Assembly: GCF_024722015.1 (NCBI RefSeq) | Contig: NZ_JANQBD010000031.1 | Coordinates: 1-64,000, forward strand | Direction: 5' to 3' | Length of the DNA: 64,000 nt | Source: Paenibacillus radicis (ex Xue et al. 2023) | GTDB taxonomy: Bacteria; Bacillota; Bacilli; Paenibacillales; NBRC-103111 | Part shown: positions 8,012-15,887 of the stretch, piece by piece | Layout: each line of letters opens with the position of its first letter | Numbering within the stretch: position 1 is the first letter of the stretch | Made by a program: the position numbers and the translations under genes | Notes under the pieces: model-generated | Databases searched by the model: none | The model's input: the letters and a program-made list of their open reading frames with translations, nothing else | What the model was told of the DNA's origin: nothing

Positions 8012-9370
8012 ATGACTAATTCAGCAATTCCTGCCCTACCTAAACCACGCTCCGAGGAGCTATATAAGGAAGCGCTGCAGCATATTGTAGGGGGCGTCAA
8101 CAGCCCCTCCCGTTCCTTCAAAGCAGTGGGCGGCGGTTCACCCGTCTTTATGAAGCGCGGTCAAGGTGCCCACTTCTGGGACGAGGATGGCAACCGCTAC
8201 ATCGACTACTTAGCCGCCTATGGACCTATTATTCTTGGTCACGCTCACCCGCATGTAACGGCTGCTATATGCCGCGCTGCTGAGAACGGCACCCTGTTCG
8301 GCACCCCCACTGAGCTGGAAATCGAATTCGCCAAAATGATCAAGGCCGCCATTCCATCGCTTGATAAAGTTCGTTTCGTCAACTCCGGTACGGAAGCTGT
8401 GATGACGACCATCAGGGTCGCCCGCGCTTATACAGGACGCAGTAAGATCATTAAATTCGCCGGCTGCTATCACGGCCACTCCGACCTCGTACTGGTTGCA
8501 GCAGGCTCAGGCCCCTCAACGCTTGGGATTCCCGACAGCGCGGGGGTGCCGTCAAGCATCGCGAGCGAGGTCATTACTGTGCCGTATAACAGCATCGAGG
8601 CACTCGAGGCCGCTCTTGAGCGGTGGGGTGATGAAGTTGCCGCCGTCATGGTTGAGCCCATCGTGGGCAACTTCGGCATGGTTATGCCGAAGCCCGGCTT
8701 CCTTGAAGGGCTGTGCGCCGCAGCGCGGCGGAACGGCTCCCTCGTCATCTATGACGAGGTGATCACCGCGTTCCGCTTTCATTACGGCGCAGCGCAAACC
8801 TTTGATGGCCTGGAAGCGCCCAGCTTCGCGGCCATCGAGCCAGACCTCACGGCCCTGGGCAAAATCATCGGCGGCGGGCTGCCGATCGGGGCCTATGGGG
8901 GCCGCAAGGACATCATGGAGCAGGTAGCGCCCCTCGGCCCCGCTTATCAAGCGGGGACCATGGCGGGCAACCCTGCCTCCATTTCTGCAGGCATTGCATG
9001 CCTGCAGGCACTTCAAGAGCCGGGTCTGTACGACCGGCTCAACAAGCTCGCGGCCGGCCTTGAAGCCGGCCTGGCATCAGCCGCGCGCGAGCACGGCATC
9101 GCGCTGACGATCAATCGCATCCGCGGGTCGCTGTCGACCCACTTCTGCAGCCATCCCGTAAGCGACTACGAGGAAGCTCAGGATACGGACGGCGAGCAGT
9201 TCGCCCGCTTCTTCCGTCTGATGCTCGATCAAGGCATCTGTCTCGCTCCATCGAAGTATGAGGCATGGTTTATGACCTCCGCCCATACCGATGACGACAT
9301 TGCCGCTACAATAGATGCGGCAGAACGTGCTTTTGCTCTAATGGCTAAGGACCCTATCAGCTCCCACTAA
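8012..9370 (+). CDS. hemL: Glutamate-1-semialdehyde 2,1-aminomutase
   Basis: PLP enzyme of the C5 haem pathway that converts glutamate-1-semialdehyde to 5-aminolevulinate in the cytoplasm. Evidence: GGVNSPSRSFKAVGGGSP at the N-terminus, FVNSGTEAVMTTIRVAR, GCYHGHSD, the PLP aspartate in YDEVITAFR and the Schiff-base lysine K284 in LTALGKIIGGGLPIGAYGG. Length 452 aa versus about 430 for the family. ATG 8012 follows AAAGGAG. It stands apart from other hem genes; many bacilli carry a second stand-alone copy of this type. The middle of the gene (about 8.6-9.15 kb) is clearly richer in G+C than its ends. A strong terminator follows. Confidence 0.92.
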   Translation: MTNSAIPALPKPRSEELYKEALQHIVGGVNSPSRSFKAVGGGSPVFMKRGQGAHFWDEDGNRYIDYLAAYGPIILGHAHPHVTAAICRAAENGTLFGTPTELEIEFAKMIKAAIPSLDKVRFVNSGTEAVMTTIRVARAYTGRSKIIKFAGCYHGHSDLVLVAAGSGPSTLGIPDSAGVPSSIASEVITVPYNSIEALEAALERWGDEVAAVMVEPIVGNFGMVMPKPGFLEGLCAAARRNGSLVIYDEVITAFRFHYGAAQTFDGLEAPSFAAIEPDLTALGKIIGGGLPIGAYGGRKDIMEQVAPLGPAYQAGTMAGNPASISAGIACLQALQEPGLYDRLNKLAAGLEAGLASAAREHGIALTINRIRGSLSTHFCSHPVSDYEEAQDTDGEQFARFFRLMLDQGICLAPSKYEAWFMTSAHTDDDIAATIDAAERAFALMAKDPISSH

Positions 9371-9426
9371 TTTGCATGAAATGAGCTTCGTGCATTCATC
9401 TTTCTTTATTACAGCTTAGATAAAAT

Positions 9427-9462
9427 GAGGAGGCTTAATTTGCAAAGCCTCCTCTTTGTTTT
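9427..9462 (+). terminator. Rho-independent terminator after hemL
   Basis: Perfect 10-bp stem GAGGAGGCTT / AAGCCTCCTC with an 8-base loop, followed by TTTGTTTT. Confidence 0.92.
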
Positions 9463-9525
9463 ATACGATTTAAACGAAATCATTTCCCCTACATTGTTAG
9501 TTACCTCAATCAACGTTTCTGCCCA

Positions 9526-9568
9526 AAGACGAACCATTTCCTAAAGGTTCCATTAATTCGTTCGTCTT
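9526..9568. repeat. Inverted repeat with alternative inner stem
   Basis: AAGACGAAC (9526-9534) is fully complementary to GTTCGTCTT (9560-9568). A competing stem, GAACC (9531-9535) with GGTTC (9546-9550), shares bases with it. It lies before the mapped promoter, so it is more likely a binding site or leftover terminator than an attenuator. Confidence 0.4.
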
Positions 9569-9622
9569 TATAAATAAGCACTCTCACTCATCTTTTTACC
9601 TTTATTCACCATTTATGCAAAT

Positions 9623-9638
9623 TAGATAACGCTTACAT
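9623..9638 (-). promoter_or_regulatory. cre-like site (CcpA), weak
   Basis: On the minus strand ATGTAAGCGTTATCTA matches the cre pattern WTGNNARCGNWWWCAW with one mismatch. It is about 190 bases upstream of the gltB-like promoter; relevance is uncertain. Confidence 0.3.
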
Positions 9639-9829
9639 TCATTCTTTCTCCAGAATGCTCTATTGTGCAGCAAGTCATTTCGTGATATTCTATACATACT
9701 CTTTTTTTTATAAAATCGGCTAAAACGTAAGGTTTTTGACCTAAAAGCCTTTACGATATGAGCTCATTTTGTCGAGGTGAGCACATTATTTTTTTTTGTT
9801 GCAGCATACACAATCTTCATTCACAACCG

Positions 9830-9860
9830 TTGACAGACTGCCGCAAAATTCATTTATACA
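9830..9860 (+). promoter_or_regulatory. SigA-type promoter for the glutamate synthase gene
   Basis: TTGACA (9830-9835), 17-base spacer, TTTATA (9853-9858), overlapping TATACA (9855-9860). It leaves a leader of about 140 bases. Confidence 0.6.
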
Positions 9861-9971
9861 GTATAAGTGAATTTTTATTCATCCTTTCTGTGTTACTAGG
9901 TTCGTCCGCTTATACGAATCTGCATCAACAACTTTGCTTGAGGACGATTTAATAGTCCCATACACTTTTTT

Positions 9972-10006
9972 GGGAGGTGACGGTCAGCCTGCTGACCACA
10001 ACAATG
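9972..10006 (+). promoter_or_regulatory. Ribosome site separated from the start codon by a hairpin
   Basis: GGGAGG (9972-9977) is followed by the perfect inverted repeat GGTCAGC/GCTGACC (9982-9997) and then ACAACA-ATG (10004). In linear form the spacing is about 26 bases, far too long. With the hairpin folded about 10 bases remain, which is normal. The GTG inside GGGAGGTG (9977) is in frame but would use its own Shine-Dalgarno bases as the start. Confidence 0.6.
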
Positions 10007-13000
10007 AACGAAGTAATGCGTAATGAAGGCCGTTTTCAAAATTTATTAGGTACCGAGCACGACAGCTGCGGTATTATCTGTATCGTTGAGAAGGACGGAT
10101 CGCCATCCCGTGATAATATCCGCAAAACGATTGATGCCCTTGTAAAAATGGAACATCGTTCGGGTTTTATTAACGGCGAAGGAGACGGATGCGGTATTTT
10201 GACCGATATTCCAAGAGCTCTTTGGGAGAAGAAACTGATTGACGCAGGGCTGGATGGTAAACTTGCGTACAATGAACGCTTCTCGGTTGCCCATATTTTC
10301 GTACCTCGCAAGCTGGATATTTCGGCAGCAGATATGCAGAGTGGCATTCGCGAACTGTTCGCTCAACATCATATCACCATTATTCTGGAGCAAGAAAATC
10401 AAGTTGACAGCAGCGTACTGGGTGCCAACGGTTTGAATGATGAACCAACCTTCTGGCAAATTGCAGCTATTTGCGACAAACAAGAGGTTGTTGTAGCAGA
10501 TCACTTATTCGAACTGCACACTGCAATTGAGCGCCGCTACAACGTGCACGTAGCTACATTAAGCAATGTAACAGCAGCCTACAAAGTTATGGGTGCTGCA
10601 AGCATCCTTCCAAAATACTTCAACGACACCCGCGATCCACTTTTTGCAGCCCAAGTCACAATCGGTCATAACCGTTATTCGACTAATACACAATCAAGCT
10701 TTTTCCGCGTACAGCCCTTTTCCCTACTTGGACATAATGGAGAAATTAATACCGTTAAGAAACTGCGTCTGGAAGCAGATATGGTTGGCGTTCAACTCGT
10801 TGACGGCGGCAGTGATTCTCAAGACATGAACCGTACGATTGAAACATTCATCCACCGATTTGGCATTAGCTTGTTCGAAGCAATGGAAATCGTATTCCCT
10901 CCTATCATTAATGAAATGAAACAATTCCGTCCTGAACTGCAAGATTTATATGTTTACTACCGTCAAGTCTGGGGGCACTACGCCCAAGGTCCGGCTGGTA
11001 TTGTTTCCCGTTATGGAAATGAATGTATTTTTAGCGTGGATGCTTTGGGCTTACGTCCGGTTTGGATGGTAGAAAGCGACACTTCTCTTTACTTCTCCTC
11101 GGAGCAAGGTGTAATTACAGTCGATGAAATGGTAGCCGATCCGAAGCCAATCGCACCTGGTGAGAAAGTTGGCGTTATCTTGACACCAGGCGAGCATGTT
11201 CAGGTGATTCCTTATTCAGGAGTTCAATCGTTGGTTTATACACGTGCCAGCAGCAAGGTTAAATTTGAAGGTATGCGTAAGCATTTGAAGGATGAGAGAC
11301 CATCTATTGAGGCTGTTGCACAAGAGGATGTGGCTATTACCGACGCGCTTTATAGTGCTTTTGGCTGGGACCGTGAAGGTATTCAGATGATCGAAACGAT
11401 GTCCGAAACCGGCGCCGAGCCGATTCGTTCGCTTGGACATGACGGACCACATGCAGCAATCAACTGGGAGCGTCAAAACATCCCTGACTTTATAAAAGAA
11501 AGCGTAGCTGTCGTAACGAACCCGGCGATTGACCGTGACCGTGAGATGGAGCATTTCTCCACACGTATCATTGTCGGACCTCGCCCATCCGTTTATGGCC
11601 AGCTAGATCAGCGTCTACGCATCGAATTGCTAACGCCTCTATTATTGGAAGGCAGCAATGCTGTTGATTCCGTGTCAGAGCTTGGACAGCTGAGCTTCGA
11701 GCAGCTGCGAGATTTGTTTGCCGCTCAAGGTGACAACGCTGTTGCTGTATTGTCTACAACATTCGCCCGCGGCTCATCCATTAAAGATGCATTGGCTCAG
11801 CTTGCTGCCGATGCGATTGCAGCTGTGAAGAATGGCGCCATGCTGCTGATCCTTGATGACGCCGATGCACATCAGAACGAGCGCTTGTTCCTCGAGCCTC
11901 ACCTTGCTGTTTCGCAAATCGATATTGCGCTCAGAGCAGAGAAATTAGCTTTTGGCGATAACCTCCGCCGTCAAGCTACAATAGTGCTGCGTACAGCGGC
12001 AATCCGCAACCTGCATGATATTGCAGTAGCCTGTGGCTTGGGCGCTGACCTGATCTCGCCTTATCTTTTGTTTGGAACTGCAGCAGATAAGAACGGAGCT
12101 TCAGCGGCACGCAAAGTATACAGTGCCCTTAGCAAAGGCTTGGAGAAAGTTATATCCACTATTGGTACACATGAGCTGCGCGGCTATACCCGCTTCTTCT
12201 CATCCATCGGCTTAAAGCCGGAAGTATCCGATGTGTTAGATATCGTGAACTACTTGGGAAGCGTGAACGCAGGTACCGGCTTCGCCGAATTGGAGAAGGA
12301 TGCCGAAGCTCGTTATCAGGACTTCTCTAATCCAAAAGCCAAAGCTGCGCGTAACTTCCACTTCTTCCAACGTATGTGGAAATCGCTTGGAGAAACCGCT
12401 TCAGGCACGGCACCCTATAGCGATTATAGCGACAAGCTGCGCGAAGAAGAGAAGCGCAATCCGATTTCCATTCGCCACGTGGCCGATTTCAACTATGATC
12501 TCGCTCATCAGGAAGGCCGTAAGCCTCTGGACCCTTCGAAAGTCGATATCGGAATCGGTGGCCATGATTTACCAATCCTGATCTCCTCCATGTCATTCGG
12601 TTCCCAGAACGAAACCGCGTTCCGTGCCTATGCGGAAGCCGGCGAGCGTCTGAACATGGTAACCATGAACGGCGAGGGCGGAGAAATCAAGGATATGCTG
12701 GGCCGTTACAAAAGAACACGTGGCGCGCAGGTAGCGTCCGGACGTTTTGGGATTAACGTTGAATTGGCCAATGCCGTTGCCTTTCTGGAAATCAAGATTG
12801 GTCAAGGAGCAAAACCTGGTGAAGGCGGCCATTTGCCTGGCTCCAAGGTTACAGCTAAAATCGCGGAAGCACGGAATGCAACTATCGGTTCCGACTTGAT
12901 CTCGCCTTCTAACAATCATGATATCTACTCTATCGAAGATTTGGCGCAAATCATTTCCGAGCTGAAGGAAGCAAGCGGCCGGAAAGCCAAAATCAATGTT

Positions 13001-14554
13001 AAAATACCTGTCGTTCCTGGCATCGGTACGATTGCAGTCGGTGTTGCCAAAGCGGGAGCCGATGTTATCACATTATCCGGCTTCGATGGCGGCACAGGCG
13101 CTGCGCGTATTCACTCCTTGACGCATGTAGGCTTGCCAACCGAGATCGGTACCAAGCTGGCTCACGTGGCTTTGATCGAAGCTGGTCTTCGTCACAGAGT
13201 TGAGTTGTGGTCTGACGGCGGATTGAAATCCGGTGCGGATGTTGTCAAAATGATGTTACTAGGCGCTAATCGCTGTGGTTTCGGCAGTATCTCCATGCAA
13301 GCTATTGGCTGTACCACTTGCCGCGGCTGTCATTTGGATACTTGCCACGTAGGGATTGCCACCCAAATTGATTCCATGGAAGAAGCGGAAGAAAAAGGTC
13401 TTCGCCGTTTCGTGCCACGTGTATTTGAGACCGCTGTGGATTCACTCGTTCGTCTGTATGGCGGTATGGGTCAGGAAATTCGTGAAATTGTGGCTCAATT
13501 GGGCTTTACTAGTGCACAAGAGCTTGTTGGACGTTCCGATCTTCTGCAGCAAATCAGCTGCCTGGACAAAATCGATCTATCCGATATTCTACGTCCGGCT
13601 CCGATTTCATTTGCAGCAGCTCAAGAGGCTGAATTGGAAGCTGCGGCTGCCGTATCATCCGATATCCGCATAGCAGCAGGTGCTGAAGGCCAGGAATTTT
13701 TCCCGGATTCGCTTTCCTTCGATGCTCCAATCGTACGCAACTGGTCCAAAGTGGACGCGGAATCCCGCATCTTGGGAACACGTTATGCCAGCCATCGTGT
13801 AAGAGACCGATTCGACGGAAGCTACGATAGCTTGCCTGAAGTATCCTTGAACTTAATAGATGGTTCCGTTCCTGGTAACGGCTTGGGTGCTTTCAATTCA
13901 CGCGGCCTGAATATTACGGTACATGGCGGTGCTGAAGACGGCGTTGCCAAAATGTCATTCGGCGGTAAAGTGGCCATCTTGAAATCACTGAGCAAAAACA
14001 AGCAATTCATCAACGGCTCCGTAGGTAAATCATTCGGCTACGGTGCGCAAAAAGGCTTGTTCCTGGTTCAAGGCAATGCGGATACTCGTGCCTGCATTCG
14101 TTTCTCAGGAGCCGATGTCGTATTCGGCGGTGAAATTACTTCCCCGATTCAAGATGAGCTCGGCGGTCTTGCGAGCCGTGCCAACATGAAAGGCTTTGCC
14201 TTCGAATACATGACTAACGGGCGCGCCGTAGTGCTTGGCGACCCGGGTCCATGGATTTGTGCGGGTATGACCGGCGGTGTTATCTACCAGCGTCTAGTGC
14301 CTGATATGGGCTTGGACGAAGCAGCAATCACACGTCGTATTGCGAAAGGCGCCAAGGTGAAGATCGAAAAGATCGGACCACAGAGCGTCAAAGATCTGAA
14401 CGAACTGCTGGGCGCTTATCACCAAGAGCTTCTAGGTTCCGGTCAAACTGACGCAGCAGCAACAGTTGAATATTTGTTGGCCAATCTTGAAGCCAACTTC
14501 GTACGTGTTGCACCTGTTAACTTGCAAGCTGACCAATCGGTTGCAACGGAATAA
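10004..14554 (+). CDS. gltB: Glutamate synthase, large (glutaminase/FMN) subunit
   Basis: Makes glutamate from glutamine and 2-oxoglutarate. Domain order: class II amidotransferase with a short propeptide ending before the catalytic cysteine in EHDSCGIICIVEKDG (Cys22 from this start), central domain, FMN/2-oxoglutarate synthase domain (GEGGEIKDMLGRYK, PGEGGHLPG, LSGFDGGTGAARIHSL), 3Fe-4S cysteines in GCTTCRGCHLDTC (Cx5Cx4C, near residue 1105), and a C-terminal GXGXG beta-helix. Length 1516 aa, as usual. Start set at ATG 10004 (see the hairpin ribosome site); the frame is open from GTG 9977. No small (NADPH/FAD) subunit gene follows, so its partner is elsewhere or it uses another donor. Confidence 0.93.
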   Translation: MNEVMRNEGRFQNLLGTEHDSCGIICIVEKDGSPSRDNIRKTIDALVKMEHRSGFINGEGDGCGILTDIPRALWEKKLIDAGLDGKLAYNERFSVAHIFVPRKLDISAADMQSGIRELFAQHHITIILEQENQVDSSVLGANGLNDEPTFWQIAAICDKQEVVVADHLFELHTAIERRYNVHVATLSNVTAAYKVMGAASILPKYFNDTRDPLFAAQVTIGHNRYSTNTQSSFFRVQPFSLLGHNGEINTVKKLRLEADMVGVQLVDGGSDSQDMNRTIETFIHRFGISLFEAMEIVFPPIINEMKQFRPELQDLYVYYRQVWGHYAQGPAGIVSRYGNECIFSVDALGLRPVWMVESDTSLYFSSEQGVITVDEMVADPKPIAPGEKVGVILTPGEHVQVIPYSGVQSLVYTRASSKVKFEGMRKHLKDERPSIEAVAQEDVAITDALYSAFGWDREGIQMIETMSETGAEPIRSLGHDGPHAAINWERQNIPDFIKESVAVVTNPAIDRDREMEHFSTRIIVGPRPSVYGQLDQRLRIELLTPLLLEGSNAVDSVSELGQLSFEQLRDLFAAQGDNAVAVLSTTFARGSSIKDALAQLAADAIAAVKNGAMLLILDDADAHQNERLFLEPHLAVSQIDIALRAEKLAFGDNLRRQATIVLRTAAIRNLHDIAVACGLGADLISPYLLFGTAADKNGASAARKVYSALSKGLEKVISTIGTHELRGYTRFFSSIGLKPEVSDVLDIVNYLGSVNAGTGFAELEKDAEARYQDFSNPKAKAARNFHFFQRMWKSLGETASGTAPYSDYSDKLREEEKRNPISIRHVADFNYDLAHQEGRKPLDPSKVDIGIGGHDLPILISSMSFGSQNETAFRAYAEAGERLNMVTMNGEGGEIKDMLGRYKRTRGAQVASGRFGINVELANAVAFLEIKIGQGAKPGEGGHLPGSKVTAKIAEARNATIGSDLISPSNNHDIYSIEDLAQIISELKEASGRKAKINVKIPVVPGIGTIAVGVAKAGADVITLSGFDGGTGAARIHSLTHVGLPTEIGTKLAHVALIEAGLRHRVELWSDGGLKSGADVVKMMLLGANRCGFGSISMQAIGCTTCRGCHLDTCHVGIATQIDSMEEAEEKGLRRFVPRVFETAVDSLVRLYGGMGQEIREIVAQLGFTSAQELVGRSDLLQQISCLDKIDLSDILRPAPISFAAAQEAELEAAAAVSSDIRIAAGAEGQEFFPDSLSFDAPIVRNWSKVDAESRILGTRYASHRVRDRFDGSYDSLPEVSLNLIDGSVPGNGLGAFNSRGLNITVHGGAEDGVAKMSFGGKVAILKSLSKNKQFINGSVGKSFGYGAQKGLFLVQGNADTRACIRFSGADVVFGGEITSPIQDELGGLASRANMKGFAFEYMTNGRAVVLGDPGPWICAGMTGGVIYQRLVPDMGLDEAAITRRIAKGAKVKIEKIGPQSVKDLNELLGAYHQELLGSGQTDAAATVEYLLANLEANFVRVAPVNLQADQSVATE

Positions 14555-14578
14555 TACCAAGTTCCAGTGAATATATAG

Positions 14579-14614
14579 AAATCCCCTTGGAGAAACGCTC
14601 CAAGGGGATTTTTC
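14579..14614 (+). terminator. Rho-independent terminator after gltB
   Basis: Perfect 13-bp stem AATCCCCTTGGAG / CTCCAAGGGGATT, loop AAACG, then a T-run. Confidence 0.93.
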
Positions 14615-14664
14615 AATTTGCCTTTGTATGGCTCAGTACGACATCGTCACCGTATGAAGCAGCC

Positions 14665-15639
14665 TCAATGCTCGCTTCCCCGATTTAACGCAATAAATAA
14701 ATTGAGCATAACCTGTGCTGAGCCATGCTTGGCCGCTGGAAGCTGAACCTCCTGCTTACGGAATATACCTCCGCCCCCACCATGCTCTTGATAAGCAACT
14801 CCATTTAACTCGTACCCGTCGACCTTTGGTTTTTTACTGTATGCCATCAGATTAGGATTAAGTAATGACTGCTGCTTCATGTCGGCAATAGAATCGGGTG
14901 TGAACCCTTGTTCCTCCGACCAATCTCGCAGCTTCGGAAAATAAGCTCCAATATTAGGAGTGATACAGCCTTGGCAGCCGCCGCTATCCATATAGGCAAT
15001 AAACTGTTCAGGATCATCGGGACTTTCTAATCGAATTGCGGAAGAGCCGTTAGCACCAACTTCCCCTGATGCAACCTTCCAGTCTTTGGGAGCAAGCAAA
15101 AGCACACCATTCACATTGTCTCCAAGGTTCATCCAATAAGCAGCCAGCTGCTCCTGCAGCGCAGAAGGTGTCGAGTAAGACACAGTTTTTAAGGGCATTT
15201 TCGGGGTAACCGTAGTAGGATGGCTCGGATCGTCTGCACCGTAGCTTGCACGGATACAGATCAATGGCAGTTGTACTTCTGCGGCCTTTTCCCCTTTTCT
15301 AAAAGCAAGCTTTCCACAATCAACGGCCAACTGCTGCTTATCAACCTTGTTCCTTGTATCTTCAGAAAGCTGCAAATCCGATTGCACTTCAAGCTCCTGG
15401 ATAGCTTTTAATTCTGTGCTGTTAGAAGGCGACAGTTGTGGTGATGCTGGTGGTGATGTTGTCGCAGCCGAAGGCATTGCCTTTTCTGAAGACGAGACTG
15501 CGGTTGGCTGAGCTGCATTCGGAGCAGAAGTTTGTGAAGGATCGGCAGCACGTTTCCCTTCACAACCTAAACTTCCTATTGCAATAATAGAAACAGCGAT
15601 GATTATTAGACTATGCCTCCAAATAGTTGCTCCCATGTT
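14665..15639 (-). CDS. Secreted lipoprotein of unknown function, possibly DUF4850-like
   Basis: The N-terminus (MGATIWRHSLIIIAVSIIA) leads into a lipobox GSLGC, so it is a membrane-anchored lipoprotein. A Ser/Pro/Ala-rich linker of about 60 residues follows, then a globular part with LAAYWMNLGDNVNGVLLLAPKD-type sequence and a CQGC motif (DSGGCQGCITPNIGAYF). The pattern resembles DUF4850 proteins of bacilli, but this is from memory and not tested. Start chosen at the ATG with AGGA nine bases upstream; the open frame extends to 15732 with a TTG. It is convergent with gltB. Function unknown. Confidence 0.7.
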   Translation of the reverse strand, partial: NMGATIWRHSLIIIAVSIIAIGSLGCEGKRAADPSQTSAPNAAQPTAVSSSEKAMPSAATTSPPASPQLSPSNSTELKAIQELEVQSDLQLSEDTRNKVDKQQLAVDCGKLAFRKGEKAAEVQLPLICIRASYGADDPSHPTTVTPKMPLKTVSYSTPSALQEQLAAYWMNLGDNVNGVLLLAPKDWKVASGEVGANGSSAIRLESPDDPEQFIAYMDSGGCQGCITPNIGAYFPKLRDWSEEQGFTPDSIADMKQQSLLNPNLMAYSKKPKVDGYELNGVAYQEHGGGGGIFRKQEVQLPAAKHGSAQVMLNLFIALNRGSEH

Positions 15640-15793
15640 TACCCGTCCTTTTTTCATTTGAGTAAATATTAGACGCTTCCACAATACCTTTAGTTGCATC
15701 CGCCCTTTAGGGCACGAATTCTCCAGGTCCAATCTTCCCGCTCTCCCTATTGAGCACTGATTACTCAGGCAACCCCATAGTCTGCCTTCAACA

Positions 15794-15830
15794 AATAACT
15801 CGCTTCGGAACGAATCCGAAACGAGTTATT
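15794..15830 (-). terminator. Terminator after the cohesin/dockerin gene train
   Basis: Strong hairpin AATAACTCG..TTCGGA / TCCGAA..CGAGTTATT with one mismatch, followed on the minus strand by TTTGTT. It probably ends the long pectin operon. Confidence 0.7.
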
Positions 15831-15887
15831 TATAAATTCATAAATTTAAAATACAACGCCTGCCGCTGACAACTTCACTTCATACGG

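Larger units (their letters stand above)
9371..9976. other. Intergenic region upstream of glutamate synthase
   Basis: About 600 bases with no convincing gene. It holds the hemL terminator (9427-9462), an inverted repeat with two competing stems (9526-9568), a cre-like site (9623-9638), a T-rich stretch and the likely glutamate synthase promoter (9830-9860). Confidence 0.6.

Noticed and set aside
8470..9016. Long antisense frames opposite hemL
   Set aside because: They mirror the codon structure of a clear hemL gene in a G+C-rich stretch, and lack ribosome sites and any recognisable domain.
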